Shown: in pieces, positions 51,613-62,090 of the stretch
How the letters are laid out: each line of letters starts with the position of its first letter
Position numbering within the stretch: position 1 is the stretch's first letter
NCBI GenBank assembly: GCA_951799405.1
Contig: OX637344.1
Span: 6,138,001-6,202,000 of the forward strand
DNA: 64,000 nt
Direction of reading: 5' to 3'
Origin: Agapetus fuscipes
Lineage: Eukaryota > Arthropoda > Insecta > Trichoptera > Glossosomatidae
Program-made: the position numbers and the translations under genes
The notes under the pieces: generated by a model
Seen by the model: the letters and a program-made list of their open reading frames with translations, nothing else
Told to the model about the DNA's origin: nothing
Database searches by the model: none

Positions 51613-52137
51613 ATCTGAGACAAACTTCTCCATTGTGCATTTTATTTATTTTTTCGTACAATGGTAAAGTAAAATTGAGCCGTATAAAACCAAAGTCAGC
51701 ATTCTAGTATTCTTTAAATGTGAGATAAATATATGGAAATGATGTGAAAATTATTTCCTGTACATCTGTATATCTATCTCAATTTCCAAAACAATTGTAG
51801 ATAGCCGGCTTTGATTCAATTTTTATTTCCTCACAGCGAGTTCAGGTTTCTTCAACTGTAATAACGCTGCCTTGTTTACTCCTGTAATGGGGATACACCT
51901 CAAAGGAAGTCGCAAGCTGTGCAGGTGCTCTAGCCACCCCCAGTTGTTGTAAGGGTGCGTGTGGGGACAGAACAGGGTGCAACATCCTCAAATAACGGGT
52001 GACAGAGTGTACACAAGAAGATATGATAACCTTACCGAGATGCTTTAATCATTTACGGATTAGAAAACAATAATTATAACAAAAAAACATTAAGTGATAT
52101 GTGAAGAGGAATGCAATTCACCAACGTATTCTGCCTG
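51613..52137. other. No recognisable feature
   Basis: A CCACCCCCAGTTGTTGTAAG patch at 51946-51965; otherwise AT-rich, no match. Confidence 0.4.
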
Positions 52138-52330
52138 GCCAGAAACAGATATTAATATCATCATTATTGTATATTTTAACAAATATTAATTAATAATTAA
52201 CCAATGAAATCTGTTGAACCAGGATCAAAGTTATGGTCAGTGACCCAGGCGGCGATCAAACCAACAGCTTTATTCCATTCCAAATACGCTAGAAAGATCA
52301 GCCACTTGACTCCCTCGGCCATAACACCGA
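52138..52330. repeat. Family F repeat, second copy
   Basis: GGCCAGAAACAGATATTAAT, GAAATCTGTTGAACCAGG; see 29740-29960. Confidence 0.45.
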
Positions 52331-52341
52331 TTCAATCTCAT

Positions 52342-52424
52342 TAACCTTGCAATTATGCCAACCTTCCCTCTAACAAGTGTGGTATTGGCAAATTGAACCA
52401 TTTTGAACCATTGAACCATGAGTT
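52342..52424 (-). repeat. Family A core fragment
   Basis: TGCCAACCTTCCCTCTAACA, GTGTGGTATTGGCAAATTGA. Confidence 0.55.
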
Positions 52425-52941
52425 AAAGGAAGATTCATTTACGATACAATTTTAAAGACATTATGAGAAACCCCAAATCTGCGATCGCTCGCTGCAATTG
52501 TTTTACGAAACAAATAAACAAAAACTGAAAATTCATCCACCCAACAATCGCTCCCTCCCTCTCTCTTTCCTTCCTCTTCTCTTTCTCCCCCCCCCCCTAT
52601 CACACGATGATATTTAATAACAGTGTTTGCAGAAACGGAAGCGCCGATATTTGCGCAGCTTTTGCCGTCACAGACGCAAAATGGGGGGGCGGGTACAAAT
52701 TAATATGATTTTAATTAACGACCCTAGCCTCCCTTCCTTCTCCCACCTTCCTCTACAGTGTTGCCACCCCCAGATGAATTTTGGTTGGCAAGAGTCATTG
52801 AAATTAGGTTTTATTTGCCTTTTGCAATGAGTTTGATTTGCTTTAAATGGGGTCCATGTGTAAATTCATATTTAATAAGTGAAGCCAGTCTCTATTCATG
52901 TAAGTGTATTTATTAAAATTTATTGAAACATTTCTCATACT

Positions 52942-52976
<35 letters not shown>

Positions 52977-52993
52977 GTAATTTGTCATGTATG
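52425..52993. other. No gene; simple-sequence tracts
   Basis: Pyrimidine tract near 52553-52598 (CTCCCCCCCCCC) and a poly(T) run at about 52946-52971. Nothing else recognised. Confidence 0.45.
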
Positions 52994-53250
52994 TTCCTTG
53001 ACTTATAGGTTGTTATGCGGCTGACCACCCATAATGTAAAAATTGGTTCACTTTGCCAATGTCACCTCTGTTTCAGGGAAGGACGGCAAGAGTTGCAAGG
53101 CTTATGTTCATTTGAGATTGGGTTTTTATATTGTAGGTCCACATGCGGCATGTGTTAGCGCGAAATTATACATATCTGCTTGTGGGAATGCATTTAATAT
53201 AAAACTTAAATGATATATATCTTTGCAGCTTAGATTAGATTAGATTAGAA
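52994..53250 (+). repeat. Family A repeat, full length
   Basis: TTCCTTGACTTATAGGTTG, GGTTCACTTTGCCAATGTCA, CCACATGCGGCATGTGTTAG, CTTTGCAGCTTAGATTAGAT with three TTAGA tail units. Close to the 8660, 10260 and 34860 copies (all have TATTGTAGGTCCACATG or its complement). Confidence 0.88.
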
Positions 53251-53255
53251 AATAT

Positions 53256-53684
53256 TGTAATGTAAATAGTAGATTAGTATAGGTATACCTCGTAGGTAGT
53301 AATAGTTATTATAGTATTATGTCAAAAGTAGGTTAATATAGGTGTACAACGTAGGTAGCAATAGACCTAAGAAATCTAGAAATTAAATGATCATTTTGTA
53401 GTCTCGAACTTGGTAGAATATGCAGGAATATGCTGGCAAAATTAGTCACTGGAAAGTACTGTCTGTGAAGTATATAAGGCGGAGAATTGACTGTGCTAAG
53501 CCAGTGCGATAGTTGACTTTGATTCAAAGAGTGTAAGCGATACTAAACTGTGAAAAATAAATTTGTGTTACCAAAAGAGTTAAAAATAAATATAAATTTG
53601 TAGAAATAAATTAAGTAAATAAAGATCCTGAAAGAAGACCTGTGTGTTTAAATTTATAGACTTTTCGAACCTAAAAACATAACA
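53256..53684 (+). mobile_element. Solo LTR (429 bp), TSD ATAT
   Basis: Starts TGTAATGTAAATAG and ends AAAACATAACA, flanked by ATAT at 53252-53255 and 53685-53688. Contains a TATATAAGGCGGAGAATTGA promoter-like box (about 53470) and several AATAAA signals (about 53560-53630). Same family as 38908-39297. It inserted exactly between the tail of a family A repeat and a SINE B copy. Confidence 0.75.
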
Positions 53685-53688
53685 ATAT

Positions 53689-53970
53689 GCAACGCAGCCA
53701 AGCTGCGCATATAGTGCAACTACTTACTACTGCTATTACTAATATTCGAGGTTCTTTTTTCGAGGTTTTCTTTTCTTTTTCAAGGATTTACGAGTTTTGA
53801 TCGTTTTTCTCATTTCTTGTAAAGGCTGAGTAAAATTTGCTGGTATTTTTTGTGTATAAAATAAACACGGATACGTGAAATCATTTCTAACACTCTATGT
53901 GGGAAACGAACCCTATTTTTCTGACATGGAATGCAAGCATTCTATCAACTGAGCTATCGACCGAACAGAA
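53689..53970 (-). repeat. SINE B copy, diverged
   Basis: CAACGCAGCCAAGCTGCGCA, ATTTCTTGTAAAGGCTGAGT, AAATAAACACGGATACGTGA, GGAATGCAAGCATTCTATCA, ACTGAGCTATCGACCG. The middle is replaced by T-rich sequence. Confidence 0.75.
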
Positions 53971-54100
53971 AGAAAGGACCAAAAAACTAAATAATCATTT
54001 TACATTTCGTAATTTCAAATGTTAATTCTATTCGACCACTGAACATTTTATATTAGTCAAACTGTAATCTATATTCGAAGTTGCAAAGATATTAATATTA

Positions 54101-54316
54101 GTCAGCCTTATGCAAACCACTTCAGTTGAAGTGGGAGTTTCTCAGCTTCCGAGGGGCTGGTACTCATTTCCTGTGAAGACTGAGTAATCCTTGTCGGTAC
54201 TTTTATTTTGGGTTTGAAATAAACACCGAAACGGGAAATCATTTCCGACACCCACGGTGGGATTCAAACCCTAGCTCTCCGCGTGGAATGCAAGCACTCT
54301 ACCAACTGAGCTATCG
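54101..54316 (-). repeat. SINE B copy, head and middle
   Basis: CAAACCACTTCAGTTGAAGT, CCGAGGGGCTGGTACTCATT, AATAAACACCGAAACGGGAA, GGTGGGATTCAAACCCTAGC, TACCAACTGAGCTATCG. Well-preserved head (A box GATAGCTCAGTTGGTAGAG on the minus strand). Confidence 0.82.
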
Positions 54317-54956
54317 TTTATGTTTGGCCAAGTATGGTAGAGAATTAAAAAAAGGCATGTGCTTTAATAATGCTGTCAATTTCTGTAAAAAAATGTCCTT
54401 GATTAAAAAATAACATAAAAACGTAATTTATTGAGATTGTCAGTATGAAATAATGAACTTATTAAAAAAAACATCTCCCTGCTATTTTAGGGGGGAGGGG
54501 GGCAGACATAAAAAATGAGTAAGTACAGATGTGAGGGGGCGGGGTTAAATAAAAAACTTTTAATTCTACCCCCCCCCCTTATCCCCCTAGAAGTACCTGA
54601 ATTTTTCCTTTTTTCGGAGGGGAGTAATTTTAAAAATTTCGTCATTTCTTTGTCGCAAAATATTGTGAAATTTGAGTCATTATTTTTGTGCAGTCTTGTG
54701 ACAGTATATTAAATGTAGCTAGGTAGCTACATTGAAGTATTTTTATTTTTATTTTCAAGGGCCTCTATAGGGGAAAAATTAATAAAGAAAAAAGATTTTC
54801 CTTGTCTTCATTACCTATGTACGTACGCATGTCCCTTCAAACAATTTATCTTGTTTTTTGGCATTTTTTTTTTTATATATATTTTTTGAACTTTTTTTCT
54901 CGGCATGCAAACTTCACAAGTTTATATGACTAGGGTGCGTTATAATAATACTCATC
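54317..54956. other. No recognisable feature
   Basis: G-run (54491-54502) and C-run (54569-54579) patches in AT-rich sequence. No gene. Confidence 0.4.
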
Positions 54957-55140
54957 ATAAGAAAATATTTATAGTGCCGTTTTATGATCAATCACTGCAA
55001 GGGCACTATTCAACTGTAACATCTCCGAAACAAACATGTCTTCAATCTCGACCTTAACACAGTTTCACTCTCTACGGCTCTAAGCTCATGGGGTAGGGCA
55101 TTCCACAGCACAGGACCGGCTATGCAAAAGGCACGATCCA
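54957..55140 (-). mobile_element. LINE 3' end fragment (third relative)
   Basis: Minus strand shows a decayed LGSCLLHSRSCAVECPT-like reading of the WN.LP region and the 3' UTR GTGATTGATCATAAAACGGC with CACTATAAATATTTTCTTAT, parallel to 4421-4640 but more diverged. Confidence 0.45.
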
Positions 55141-56238
55141 AGTACTGTAGCATCCAATAACAAATATTATTTTACTTTTTCAAGTAACTTCTCAATGTGT
55201 CGTCACAATTTTGTTGTGTGTGATTATTTTTCCAAGTCTGCAATAAAATATATAATTTAAAAAAACCTGGAATATCATTGTGAATACCGATCGCAAAAGT
55301 TCATCCGTACTTTACAAATTCTACTTATTTCATCAATCCATTCTTTTCTCGGTTTTCCCTATTTCCTCAGAGATTGAATTATCGATATTAACAAGTATCG
55401 ATCGATAGCTAGCAGAGATTATCAACTTTGTACAACTCTACATATGTGTTTTATTCTTTATCCGAGTGTGAGTCTATGAGTGCGAGCTCAAAAACTCGCG
55501 ATCAAAACGTCGCGTCGTAAGCGACCCCGATTTCATGGCGCTTAGGCTCTTTCTATCCATCGCATTTGGAACAAATCAAGCGCTAGCTTCCATTGTAATT
55601 GTAATGTTAGTTCCCGCCCACCGAAAATACGGTGACAGCTGGTTTTGATACTGCAATAGAAACAAACCATATCTCTTTATATTCCGTGATCTGTGGTTTT
55701 CCCCTTCTATGTTCACTTTTTCACAAAAGCTAAAAATCTAGCATTTACGACACTTGCATAAAAAATGTTAACAATTTGCAATATAATCTACGTTTTTATG
55801 CGTTGGTGTTCTTTCAGTCTAGCTATGTGGTAGGTAGTTTTTCGGGTGTTTTCGGTACGTCTCGATGTTTTCCGGAAAATGCCATGATTCTGCAGAATTT
55901 AAATTGCGTTACTTTCCAGGACTCATCCCATCCCCCTTCCTCCCTTTTAAGAGACACAATAAAAAAGAGACGCACCCATTGAGGTATAATATCAGTGAAG
56001 CATAAACTAAAATGTAAAAAACATTCTAGCATTCTATAAGACACAACAGCTGTCAGCCAGACTTGTTCAACACAGACCTGCCAAATACAAAAAAAAATAC
56101 TTAATAATCATGTGAAAATTTATCAATGTTTTTTTCTGTGTTTTCTTGCTTTCTCCATCTTGTGTTTCAGGTTTTGACATCCAATAATTTCACATGCCAT
56201 TATTAATTGTAATGTGTAAACAAACCCCGTTTATTTAC
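55141..56238. other. No recognisable feature (1.1 kb)
   Basis: A GC-moderate stretch at 55470-55560 (ACTCGCGATCAAAACGTCGC) without protein content. Open stretches of 68-73 codons at 55776-56044 lie opposite each other and have no domain. Confidence 0.4.
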
Positions 56239-56282
56239 AATGTTGTAAGTCAGCCTCTTACCAACCTTTGAGTTAAAGAACA
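56239..56282 (-). repeat. Family A 5' end fragment
   Basis: GTCAGCCTCTTACCAACC then TTTGAGTTAAAGAAC. Confidence 0.5.
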
Positions 56283-56331
56283 TCAAAATATACGAGAAAA
56301 CATTGAAAAAATGTATAACCTAAGTAACAAC

Positions 56332-56632
56332 TTGCAACACAACTAAGCTGCACATACTGTGCAAGTTTTACGGCAATGTTGCCGAAGGTGAGTGGAGTTT
56401 TAATTTTTACAGGTAAAACTAAAGGCCTAAGAATAACAACTTGTATTGAAGTGGGAGTTATCTTGATCCCGGGGGGGGGGGGGTGTTATTTGCTGTGAAG
56501 ACTGAAGTAACCTTGCCGATACTATGATTTTAAGCACCGTAACGGAAAATCGTTTCTGACACCTTTGTTGGGGAACGAACCGTAGCACTTTGGCTTTAAA
56601 CGCATCGTTCTACCAAGTAAGCAACAGCGATT
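56332..56632 (-). repeat. SINE B copy, full length, diverged
   Basis: CACAACTAAGCTGCACATAC, GTTGCCGAAGGTGAGTGGAG, CTGTGAAGACTGAAGTAACC, TAAGCACCGTAACGGAAAAT, GGGGAACGAACCGTAGC, GTTCTACCAAGTAAGCAAC. Contains an expanded G13 run (56470-56483). Confidence 0.75.
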
Positions 56633-56882
56633 GTATAAAAATATCTCAAAACCATAATAATGTTATCTTTTAAAGAATAATTCATTTGAATTCATTAAAT
56701 TCTATTTCCAATTCTCAATGATAAAAAAGTGTCTGAGAATTCCATCCATCACTCCGGAGTAATTATTTTCATCCAGAATTTATTTAATCTAAATCAATTA
56801 GTAGAATCTGATAACAAAAGCATCTGAGACCCTAAAACCTTCGAGATTCTGTATCCCAAGTATTACCACTACCAAAAATGTA

Positions 56883-56990
56883 TTAAAACTATACGGTCAA
56901 TAGAGGCGCTGTTTTAGTTTTAATAAGTGTTTTGGTAAAATGCGTTGTTTTAGCTTAAAACTAATGTTTTATACTTGGGTTATTGAGAGA
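56883..56990 (+). repeat. Family I repeat
   Basis: AATAGAGGCGCTGTTTTAGT, TTTTGGTAAAATGCGTTG, TTTTATACTTGGGTTATTGA. Confidence 0.6.
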
Positions 56991-57301
56991 AGAATGTTAA
57001 TGGCACAAAAAATCAGGTCGTATTGTTCAAGGGCTGTTTAAAATATCCAAAACCCTTTTTAATGAAAATTCATTTGTGGACCTCTTAGCTCCTGATTTGT
57101 TTTCTTTTTTATGTTTTCGACTGTGCGTATAATGGATTTAGAAACGTTAAGAATGGAGAGAAAAATGTGATATCGCTTGGCCGGGCTAGAGGTAGGATAG
57201 AGAGGCATGACTCCAATACAATATTGTGTATGTAGGTAGATTGAAATGACACTTAAATTCTGCATGTAGCATAACTGTCAACTGCATATATTTCACTATA
57301 A

Positions 57302-57452
57302 TAATCTATGATCAAAGTTGCAAATACGTGTAAGTTCACGCTTACACATGCTGCATGTTTTCTTTCAAAATTAAGACCCAAATCTAAAATGAACATTAAC
57401 CATGTAACTTTTGCCGTATTTCTCTGAAACTTGAGTGACATTGGCAACAGCC
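57302..57452 (-). repeat. Family A repeat, internally deleted
   Basis: ATAATCTATGATCAAAGTTG, CGTGTAAGTTCACGCTTACA, CATGCTGCATG, ACTTTTGCCGTATTTCTCTG, GAGTGACATTGGCAAC. The 5' end is missing. Confidence 0.7.
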
Positions 57453-58184
57453 ACAAAAAGATTTTTTAACTAGTTATCCTACATATAATATTATGTATTA
57501 TTTTTTGAAGAATATTTGAATCTTTAATATTATTTTTCCATTGGGATTACATTAATATTATATTTTTTAATTTGTTGGTAGAATGAACATATTTTTAAAA
57601 GGGAATTTTTAATATGCTCGACTGGTCTTGCATAAAATTAACATTTTTCGTAAAAATGTAGCAAATTATGAATTTTCATAAACCAGCATACTTTTTACCC
57701 TTAATTAGAAAATTAAATTTTTCAAATTCTTGTTTTTTGCTCTGCCCATTTTGTCTTGTTAGCCATAATACGTGTAATCATTGTTTTGTTTTAAAATGAA
57801 AACAATACTGTCAATGACTTTATTGATAAAAATAAAAATCATCCTCAAATTAATAGGGTATCAAACCTATTTTTTTGTTGAAACTAATCAATGTTTTAAG
57901 AAGTAAAAACCACAGCATCATCTTTTAAGATTTTAGCGTTGATAAACCCGTGCTTCTCTACAACACGTTTCGTAAAATCGAAATTTTTACATCCATACAA
58001 AATTCGAGTTCAACTTAAATATTTTTATTGCATGTAATTTTAAAATAAGCGGTCGTGGGTCAAAGTTAATTACAACGATATATTTAAAAGGAGAGAGAGG
58101 AAAAAAGAAAGAATGAAAAAGGTGAGCAGAGATAGGCACGCGTTGCTGCTTCAAGGTGTGAAAGGTTTAATTATTGGATCAGCA
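57453..58184. other. No recognisable feature
   Basis: Very AT-rich; no match. Confidence 0.4.
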
Positions 58185-58250
58185 GGGAGTCGAACCCAAA
58201 GCTGTACCACGAGTAAGCATAAAATTTAAGCCTTCAACTCAACTACTACA
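58185..58250 (-). repeat. tRNA-like B-box remnant
   Basis: Minus strand: TTTGGGTTCGACTCCCTGCT (B box GGTTCGACTCC) preceded by a GTACAGC arm. No intact cloverleaf or clear A box can be drawn, so it is a tRNA-derived remnant or another SINE head, not a working tRNA gene. Confidence 0.35.
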
Positions 58251-58261
58251 TTCTCAAAAAC

Positions 58262-58365
58262 ATTCTATGTAAACTGAAACGCTCAACAGAAGAGCTTTTT
58301 TACTTCCATTATTTTTTTTTATTAAACGCTATGGTTTGGTAAAAAGAGGTTTTTATACTTGGCGT
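58262..58365 (+). repeat. Family I repeat
   Basis: CTATGTAAACTGAAACGCTC, TATTAAACGCTATGGTTTGG, TTTTTATACTTGGCG. Confidence 0.5.
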
Positions 58366-58611
58366 AATTTTAACCACCGTGTCAAATGCATTAAAAAAAT
58401 TCTGAACGTTTTACTTTGATTTTTAAATACACTGTACGCATTTTGATGGTGATTCTTTATGATACTTCAAATCAATTTTAGATTTTTTTTATGTTGCGAT
58501 AAAATAAAACAACTATTTTATGACACAATTATTGACTGTTAAAGTGACAAATTTGTAATTAAAATGTTGTTATAAAAGAGGAATAAATTATTGATTCAAT
58601 TTAAATAATAG

Positions 58612-59180
58612 AGGAAGCTTTGAAGGCTCAGCCCTACCGCACCACAATCCTCCAGGACTCTCTGTCTTATGCTGCTTCCCTCCATAGTCCCCTTACTCCC
58701 GGAACTTCGGCTTTGATCTCGATATAATCTGCCCACCGTATCCTGATGGGGCTTCCACACGCTTGCCAACCCATCACAAGTCAAGCGCACAGTGTGTCGT
58801 CTAGAACATGCTAGCTGGACAAATTTTTGTCTAATGGACTAATTTTGTCCAGCTAGCATGTTCTAGACGACACACTGTGCGCTTGACTTGTGATGGGTTG
58901 GCAAGCGTCTGGAAGCCCCATGAGACATCCGAGTAGTCTACAACTGAGGACCACCATTCCTGATTATCCTGGAGTCTTAGACCATTAGGATATGAACCTC
59001 AGCTCCCCGTTTGTATGGATGCGCTAGCTGTTACTCTCAATCACAAGTTCAAGAATACGACAAGCATTTTATTCTCAAAGACCTTGACAGCTTTTTTTTT
59101 TGTTTCTGAGTCAAACTCCAGGCGTCACATCCGTACAATACGACTGGACAAGGAATGAATATGTATATCTTGAACTGACT
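58612..59180 (-). mobile_element. LINE C-terminal fragment split by a foldback element
   Basis: Complement of the end of the 49-50.1 kb LINE: CACCACAATCCTCCAGGACT, CTCTGTCTTATGCTGCTTCC, ATCTGCCCACCGTATCCTG, then after the foldback insertion GAGACATCCGAGTAGTC, CATTCCTGATTATCCTGGAG, TCTCAAAGACCTTG, CATCCGTACAATACGACTGG. The coding frame is ruined by indels. Confidence 0.75.
58746..58921. mobile_element. Foldback element, 77 bp arms with one mismatch
   Basis: Arms 58747-58823 and 58844-58920 are reverse complements with one mismatch (CCACACG against CCAGACG); the spacer is 20 bp. Termini ATGGGGCTTCCA...GGAAGCCCCAT. It interrupts the LINE between ATCCTG and GAGACATCC, where the intact family reads continuously. 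No ORF. Non-autonomous DNA element; superfamily not assigned. Confidence 0.85.
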
Positions 59181-59940
59181 AAACTATCATTGAGTTAAAT
59201 TTCTCGTTCTCGTTTTTAAATTTATTTCATTTGGTCCCATTACTGTGCGTTCCTGAATCACGAATGTAATTTTTATGGGCGTCTTTAATGGACCTGCTTT
59301 CTCTATGCGGCCCCGCCCAGCGACGGCGAACCTTTGATCCGCGATCATTATTATCATTCTTAATGTCCCCACGGGCGGAGACCTTGTTTACCAGTGCAAT
59401 AAAGAGCATTTCAATCGATTATCGTACTATTATAATTAACTTGATATTCAAATGCTCTACTTAAGAAATTAGTGACAGAGCCAAAGAGGACAGTCAGGGT
59501 TTTATTTAGCAAATGGAAAATACATGGAAACACCGAAAATTGCATAATGAAGAATGAAGATGTATGGATTGAGAGGTAGCGTTCACTGGGAGTATGGAAC
59601 TGTACCGGTAGTCGTGGATAATCAAAAGAAATTCAATCCGCCCCAGATTGTCATGCCAGTAATGATGAAGACTGCGTTCATTACATTCTGAACTCACAAC
59701 ACAACACATTGCAGCTAACAGCCATGCTACAAAGGATCAAGACATCATCCGTCACATCACCAACACACCCACACCTCTGCGAAACTCCAAAAAGCGTATT
59801 AGATCTCTAGATTCTCTGAAATCTAGGGAGTCTCCCACACGGGATTCCATAAAAAAATGACACTCATATTTCAGGGCAGGTCGGCAATGTGACCTAGTTT
59901 AATAATCTATTAACATCAGTTGTATTTTCTTCTTTTCCAG
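59181..59940 (+). other. Presumed netrin intron, 3' part upstream of the exon
   Basis: No gene or repeat recognised up to the exon. It ends in a good polypyrimidine tract and acceptor, TTTTCTTCTTTTCCAG at 59925-59940. Confidence 0.6.
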
Positions 59941-60129
59941 AATGCAACTGCAACGGTCACGCCAGGAACTGTCGCTTCAACATGGAACTGTACAAGCTGT
60001 CAGGTCGCGTCTCTGGAGGCGTCTGTCTGCGATGCCGTCACTACACCGCTGGGAGGCACTGCCACTACTGCAGGGAAGGCTACTTCAGGGATCCGGCTCG
60101 CTCCATCGCCCATCGCAGAGCCTGCAAAC
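59941..60129 (+). CDS. Netrin, internal exon encoding a laminin-type EGF module
   Basis: Netrins are secreted laminin-related axon-guidance proteins that bind DCC/frazzled and UNC5 receptors; they have a laminin N-terminal domain, three LE modules and an NTR domain. This 189 bp exon sits between acceptor TTCTTTTCCAG (to 59940) and donor C|GTAAGT (60130-60135). Both junctions are phase 1: two bases complete a codon at the start, one base is left at the end, and 62 codons lie between. The product begins [20 protein letters not shown], continues [31 protein letters not shown] and ends HRRACK; eight Cys, a full LE module. The match is to the netrin module with [12 protein letters not shown], which I place as the second LE repeat. 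The frame has no in-frame ATG start and is easily missed; overlapping open frames are shadows. Preceding and following exons are outside the window. Confidence 0.93.
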
Positions 60130-60159
60130 GTAAGTGACACAATACCAAATAATAAGTCT

Positions 60160-60235
60160 TCATTGGGAATTGGTGACCCCGACATAATGTGAACACGGCA
60201 CCTGCTATAATTGGTGACCCTCATGTTTATCATGG
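60160..60235 (+). other. TTGGTGACCCCGAC motif pair in intron
   Basis: AATTGGTGACCCCGACATAA (about 60165) and AATTGGTGACCCTCATG (about 60210). This wording recalls the sequence just inside the 5' LTR of many arthropod LTR retrotransposons, but no LTR is seen. It may be a relic. Confidence 0.25.
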
Positions 60236-60249
60236 ATCAAACCGTTAGA

Positions 60250-60448
60250 AAATGATTTAATTGTAAATGTGTTTGATGTGCGTGCTTTTGCCATGGCAGC
60301 TCCAAAGGCATGGGACCAACTGCCACATGTGGTTTAAGAGGTTTCCAACAGCAATAACTTGAAGAGACGATCTCTTCACCAAATCTTGTGGGGCGCTCCT
60401 GAAATGGCAATATCGCGAAAATGAACAAATTCATCATCATCATCAATA
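60250..60448 (+). mobile_element. LINE 3' end fragment in netrin intron
   Basis: VRAFAMAAPKAWDQLPHVV then a stop corresponds to the AFxVAGPxxWNxLPxxV segment of Jockey/CR1-type ORF2; later LKRRSLHQILW, and an (ATC)n tail near 60434-60446. Confidence 0.55.
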
Positions 60449-62090
60449 ATTTCCAGTATAGAATGAAACATCAGCTAAGTCAGTCAATGATGGCTATTGT
60501 TAAACAAATACAAGTTTCTCAAATTCCCGAATTCCTTTAGCAACAACTTTCAAGACCTTTCTAGTGTATTGAAACTCTTATCTGACATATAATTGCGTCA
60601 AGATGTTGCAATATATATTTTGGAGAATAAAATCATCAGAAATGCACTATTATAGAACGCGTTGCTTACGTTTTGAATCTTTTTAATTTCACTTGATTTT
60701 AAGTAATTCGTCAAAAAGATGTCGGTAAAATTGTTGTTGGAAACTTTTCACATCTTTTTTTAAAATCTTCTGATACATAGCTTTAAAATTTACTTGGTTA
60801 AGTGAGCAAATTGTAAAAACAAATCTTCAGTGACAACTTGAATCAAGCTGAGCGGACGTGAAGACCAACTATTGAATTCATTACCATTCACCGCGCACAT
60901 CTCTGAGCTCATTGATTTCCCATTAACCCAGCAAGCTGCCGCAGCTGCTGTTGCATTTGCTGGTGTTGCTGTGTTTTGTGTTGTCGTTAATCCTGGTCCT
61001 CATTACCGCTGCATCGCGGGAGCTTTGTGCATTAGCCCGGACGTGTTGTGCCACATTGTTCCGTGCACTGCACCGAGCATGCTGTTCTGCGGCGCATTAG
61101 ACGCATTGTGGCAATCTGTCAATACTGTTCCTGCATGACGTGAGCGCAAGCAAGCCTTATGTGCATTGCACCAAAGTTTATCCAGACAAATAGGGGTTCA
61201 AGTAAATCAAAGGGTTCATCATAATAAAGGGAGATCTGTGTTTGTTTATCAATTAAAAATTATGCAGTGTATTGCGTGCTGTGTCAAAAATGCCCCCTTA
61301 AAAAATATTCATGAGCTTTCTCAAAGCTTTTCAAACCAAACAAGAATTTGGACTTTGATGGCATCTAACCATTATTTACAACAAAAAAACGGGGTTCTTA
61401 ATTTATCCATGATCAAAAAAATTGTCGTCATTTTTATTGGATATGTTCACAGCTTGAACGATCCACGTTGACTAACTGTAGAAAGTCGCTCACGCGCATT
61501 TTAAATGCTTTTTGTGTCGCTGAATTTCGGGGGCGTGGCTTGACGTATTTGGTGCTTTACAAAAAAAGGCGTGGCATTGATTATACGTACATATTATGTT
61601 GTTATATTTTAATCTATTAATTATTTGTTTTTATTCTTGATTTATTTGTCTCACAGAGGAATAATATCCAAAAACAAAATTCGCGATATTTAGTTAAGCT
61701 TCGATAACGAAGCGAAGTAATCACGCCTCACATCCCGTCGTCTGTAAGGCTGCTGACTCTGATCGAGCATCCTGGAAGCGTAGCAGACCGCTGACAAAAC
61801 CAATTCCTCTGTCTCATCAATAATATCCGACAAATGTTGACTTGTCCTCATTACTCACGCTCCACAAAAGACGTATTCCTCTCTTCGCTGTTGACTCTTC
61901 ATTCTGATGAATGCGAGACAAGTAAATCTCTTTCCATGCCATACAATATTACTCATGCAAATTTCTAAGCTCATATTTAATCTTTCTTCATTATGGTGTT
62001 AACGTTTATTAATGATTTTAAATAAGAATGAAACGGGTTTTACGAACCATGTTGTAAAGAAGAACGGGTTTCATCTATATCTTACTACGC
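60449..62090 (+). other. Netrin intron continued, no exon seen
   Basis: No further LE or NTR exon was recognised on the + strand. 60940-61135 is GC-richer and contains an 88-codon open stretch (60872-61135) ending LWQSVNTVPA, with no recognised domain. The rest is AT-rich. Confidence 0.45.

Noticed and set aside
54230..54316. Possible tRNA gene on the minus strand (well-preserved GATAGCTCAGTTGG and GGTTTGAATCCC)
   Set aside because: It continues into the SINE B body; at least ten similar copies exist here.
59920..60192. Two open frames (starting at 59920 and 59942) across the netrin exon
   Set aside because: They are in the wrong frames. The third frame carries the eight-cysteine LE module bounded by proper splice sites.
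60000..60233. Minus-strand open stretch opposite the netrin exon
   Set aside because: Shadow of the coding exon; no domain.
60872..61138. 88-codon frame containing NPGP, considered as a 2A-type peptide or LINE N-terminus
   Set aside because: The conserved DxExNPGP context is absent (VVVNPGP) and no downstream LINE sequence follows.
61680..61740. Possible exon near AAGCTTCGATAACGAAGCG
   Set aside because: Only a small palindrome; no open frame with netrin NTR or LE features and no acceptor-donor pair.
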